DNA of 64,000 bases from NCBI GenBank assembly GCA_014237465.1, contig JABZFM010000033.1, positions 62,001 through 126,000 on the forward strand. Direction: 5' to 3'. This DNA is from Desulfobacteraceae bacterium. GTDB lineage: Bacteria; Desulfobacterota; Desulfobacteria; Desulfobacterales; Desulfosalsimonadaceae. This document shows positions 61,578-64,000 of this stretch, piece after piece. The notes below the pieces were generated by a model. The model saw only the letters and a program-made list of their open reading frames with translations, made no database searches and was not told the DNA's origin. The position numbers and the translations under genes were made by a program. Every line of letters begins with the position of its first letter. The stretch's first letter is position 1.

Positions 61578-61911
61578 TGGTATACCTACAAGGTTGATCC
61601 GTAATGTATATGATTACCCAATCATATCTTTTGACTTCTGCCACTCGCAGACCTCCCTGTTTATCGAACAACCTCGGCATGGGCACTTCTTGCCTTATGT
61701 TGTGAGTCCTTCTAACTCATTAATTTTAATAAAAATTTTCTTAAAAATGCGGCGAATTAGTATATCTATTTTTAGATGTTATAAGTAAAGAAGTTCGGCG
61801 TAAACCTGGCACCCATATCCGTACCCAAATCAGATCCAATTTCAGTGCAGCATAGTAACGTCATTCCGCCAAAATCGATACGCTGCCACCCCTAAACCAA
61901 AAAGCCTGCTA
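61578..61911. other. Gene-free spacer
   Basis: 334 bases between two minus-strand genes. An 80-codon plus-strand frame overlaps the oxidoreductase start and has no ribosome site. No palindrome boxes seen. The promoter of the oxidoreductase gene should lie here. Confidence 0.4.
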
Positions 61912-64000
61912 TCAAACACAGCTGTCCAACTTATCGATCGCCTTCAGATATTCCTTTGAGCGGTTTAAGTAAAATGCCAGAGGCTTTGAAAAATTACGGC
62001 CCGCAATTCCATCAATAAACATCTGACTGATTTCCCGCTCCATCCTTAAAACAGACTGAGCCTTGATCAGTATCCGACGCTCATCAAGCTCCATCCGGCA
62101 TAACAGGTTTGAAAATGCTGTCCGGGCTCGTGGCTGATACATCCAGAGATAAAGCAGATCCAGCGCATTGATGATTAAAACCATAATCTGGTCTCGGGCA
62201 TCCTGGTTTGCCTCCGCAAGCCACTCCTTCGGCTGATCGAGGAGATCATAGACATCGGTTTCCGGAAACAGAATTTCCAGCCGGGCATAACAGTCCAAAA
62301 ACTGATTCAGCTTCTGCCGGTAATCCTTTAACCGGTTTTTGACATTCTTCGTCCGATCCACGGACCCCTCAATAAAACCGGCCACACAATCCGAAGCCGC
62401 CTTTGAAATCACCGCAGCCCAGCTTTGAAGGATACCGGCAACATTTACCGCGCCGAAAAGCCCCAGCAGACCGCCAATCATCGCATTAAACGTGAACGCC
62501 ACAGGAATGGAAAGCACACTACGGAAAAAATTCCCGTATGCGGCTTCTTTCGGCAGTCCCCGAAACAGGTTGTGGCTGGTCAGATAAACCCCATTGACCA
62601 AGGCCATGATGGCATAAAGCAATACCGGACTGGTTGAGGTTGTTATCCCCAGTTCACGCTGCAGGAGGAGTGTTTTGACCAGATAATCCAGCAGGGGAAC
62701 GGAAAAACCGGTATAGAACAGCGAATCCGACAGCCGGTCCCAGCTGACAAAGTCGTTCCACTTCAGCAATGACGACCGCCGGATGCCGCCGCCGCCAATA
62801 ACGGATTGTACAATATTACGCAACCCGGTGATGGAAAACCAGATAAACGCCCCGAAGTACGTTAAAACCCACCAGTCATGGGTCAACAAAAATGTCAGAA
62901 ATGCCGGAGCAAACCCGACGCCGACCTTTATGATATTCTGCAGCACCGGATGAACATAACGCCATGAAAAGCGACCCTTTTCCGACTCCGTATCCGTCGG
63001 CACCAGGGTCAGTTGATTGGTATTATCGCCTTGATGCCCCCCCATGGTCACGATGTTTCCATGATCCACCATACGTGTTGAATCTTCATGGACAACCCAT
63101 TCATGACGGCACCGGATGCCGGCATAACGTAAGCCCGGTATTTTTCGAACAGCGGTTAAAAATTGCCCCAATCGCCCTTTGATTTCATGGGCAAATGAAT
63201 AAATACGGTGCAGAGACGTATCAATATAAAACGGAATAATCAGCCGTGAGGAACCGGACTCATTTTTAATTTTTTTCTGCACATGATCGGGCAGGGAATC
63301 CATGACCACCAGGCCCATCCCGAAAAGCCGGTCGATATGGCCGGTGGAATCACTCCCGACTCTGGGCTTCAACGGTTTGGCCTGGTACATGTTCTTTAAT
63401 GTTTCAATATCTGCGAGTATTTTTTTAAATTTGGGAACCCGAGAACGCGCGATGGGATCCCCTTTAATTTTCATCCGATCAATGATTTCCAGGATCATCT
63501 GCTTGATCTGTATTACATTGCCGTCATTCAGGCTCTGCTGAAGCCGGTGGATCGCAGGGATATGGTCCACTTTACAATCGGAATAATCCTTGAGGTTGAA
63601 TATTTCAAGCCGGGTAATCCTGCCATTGCAGTTATAAAGCATCTCCAGGACATCTTCTACTTTCAGGTTGGTCAGGTTCAGGGTAATACGATATCCTGAA
63701 TGGAAATCAGCCAGCCGGTCGATGATCCCGCAGGGTGACAGCTGCATCAGCAGGGGAATCGGTGTGATGGTGCAGGATTTGGTGATATCCGGGACTGATG
63801 GATTCTGCTCCGGCTTTAAAAACCTTTCATGCACGGTGTCCACCGTCATCAGGTTCATTTTGACAACCAGCGCCTCTATGCGCTCCTGTTCATTGACATC
63901 CGCCTGTGCATACCGTTTCCTCAGCCGGCTGACATTTTCCGTTAAAAGCGGCAACAGCCGTTCATGGATGAATTTGGCCAGATGGAGCATGGACGCCTGG
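61912..64000 (-). CDS. Large uncharacterised membrane protein (5' end beyond the window)
   Basis: At least 692 aa from an internal Met; the frame is open to the window edge (Gln-Ala-Ser-Met...), so the true start probably lies outside. The N-terminal 330 residues are soluble, with a leucine-rich stretch (LNLTNLKVEDVLEMLYNCNGRITRLEIFNLKDYSD). Around residues 350-520 there are about five hydrophobic segments (VGVGFAPAFLTFLLTHDWWVLTYFGAFIWF, LLYAIMALVNGVYL, LSIPVAFTFNAMIGGLLGLFGAVNVAGIL). The C-terminal 170 residues are helical and cytoplasmic in character. Not recognised. Confidence 0.7.
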   Translation of the reverse strand, partial: QASMLHLAKFIHERLLPLLTENVSRLRKRYAQADVNEQERIEALVVKMNLMTVDTVHERFLKPEQNPSVPDITKSCTITPIPLLMQLSPCGIIDRLADFHSGYRITLNLTNLKVEDVLEMLYNCNGRITRLEIFNLKDYSDCKVDHIPAIHRLQQSLNDGNVIQIKQMILEIIDRMKIKGDPIARSRVPKFKKILADIETLKNMYQAKPLKPRVGSDSTGHIDRLFGMGLVVMDSLPDHVQKKIKNESGSSRLIIPFYIDTSLHRIYSFAHEIKGRLGQFLTAVRKIPGLRYAGIRCRHEWVVHEDSTRMVDHGNIVTMGGHQGDNTNQLTLVPTDTESEKGRFSWRYVHPVLQNIIKVGVGFAPAFLTFLLTHDWWVLTYFGAFIWFSITGLRNIVQSVIGGGGIRRSSLLKWNDFVSWDRLSDSLFYTGFSVPLLDYLVKTLLLQRELGITTSTSPVLLYAIMALVNGVYLTSHNLFRGLPKEAAYGNFFRSVLSIPVAFTFNAMIGGLLGLFGAVNVAGILQSWAAVISKAASDCVAGFIEGSVDRTKNVKNRLKDYRQKLNQFLDCYARLEILFPETDVYDLLDQPKEWLAEANQDARDQIMVLIINALDLLYLWMYQPRARTAFSNLLCRMELDERRILIKAQSVLRMEREISQMFIDGIAGRNFSKPLAFYLNRSKEYLKAIDKLDSCV

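Noticed and set aside
61546-61788. 80-codon plus-strand open frame
   Set aside because: It overlaps the start of the FAD oxidoreductase on the other strand and has no ribosome site.
1-64000. CRISPR arrays, tRNA and rRNA genes
   Set aside because: I looked for regularly spaced identical repeats, cloverleaf ends and rRNA motifs and saw none. A covariance-model scan would be the decisive test.

Overview
The window looks like a chromosomal segment from a sulfate-reducing bacterium of the Desulfobacterales (Desulfobacterota). This is inferred from gene content, not from a marker gene. The pointers are a three-piece ferredoxin-bearing glutamate synthase, an ADP-forming acyl-CoA synthetase pair, an acyl-CoA/alicyclic-acid operon, a probable selenoprotein, many family proteins typical of that order (DUF3124, DUF2780, TIGR04219 barrel, DUF1499), and very dense dispersed palindromic repeats. 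I see no rRNA, tRNA or CRISPR array.

Layout. 0-3 kb (minus): TonB-dependent receptor, YfiR-like periplasmic protein and the first codons of a membrane sensor, probably one c-di-GMP-type signalling operon. 3.5-9 kb (plus): glutamate synthase as a class-II amidotransferase, a ferredoxin/FMN subunit and a fused GXGXG-GltD-ferredoxin subunit. 9.2-15.2 kb: carA, carB and a purF whose 5' end has been replaced by a palindromic repeat. 15-18.7 kb: cNMP-binding protein, radical SAM protein, 3-hydroxybutyrate dehydrogenase-like SDR, DUF3124 protein, GNAT remnant. 18.9-26 kb (mostly minus): a two-domain rhodanese read through an in-frame UGA that carries a SECIS-like hairpin, a methyltransferase, priA, an HsdR remnant, radC and a DUF1778/GNAT toxin-antitoxin pair. 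26-31 kb: MBL hydrolase, ADP-forming acyl-CoA synthetase beta and alpha, citrate synthase. 31.5-38.6 kb: outer-membrane barrel, recN, GT4 glycosyltransferase, alpha/beta hydrolase and small envelope proteins. 38.9-48 kb (minus): TetR regulator with a visible operator and a seven-gene operon (three acyl-CoA dehydrogenases, BadI-like and BadH-like enzymes, 3-hydroxyacyl-CoA dehydrogenase, thiolase) that fits oxidation of a cyclohexane-carboxyl-CoA/pimeloyl-CoA type substrate. 48-64 kb: radical SAM/SPASM protein, sulfotransferase, broken GNAT and porin genes, a BASS transporter with an unusual N-terminal domain, a RAYT transposase, several uncharacterised genes and remnants, an FAD oxidoreductase, and a large uncharacterised membrane protein that runs off the right edge.

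Two features stand out. The first is the putative selenocysteine-containing rhodanese (Sec118). The second is a family of at least 16 long palindromes, each about 85-185 nt. They share two short conserved boxes (GCAAGGC and AACRCAG, seen as GCCTTGC and CTGYGTT on the other strand) that sit opposite each other as a mismatch inside the hairpin. The arms outside and inside the boxes are complementary within each copy but mostly differ between copies. These palindromes truncate purF, split the toxin-antitoxin operon and supply the C-terminus of one protein. A single RAYT-type HUH transposase in the window is a candidate for mobilising them.
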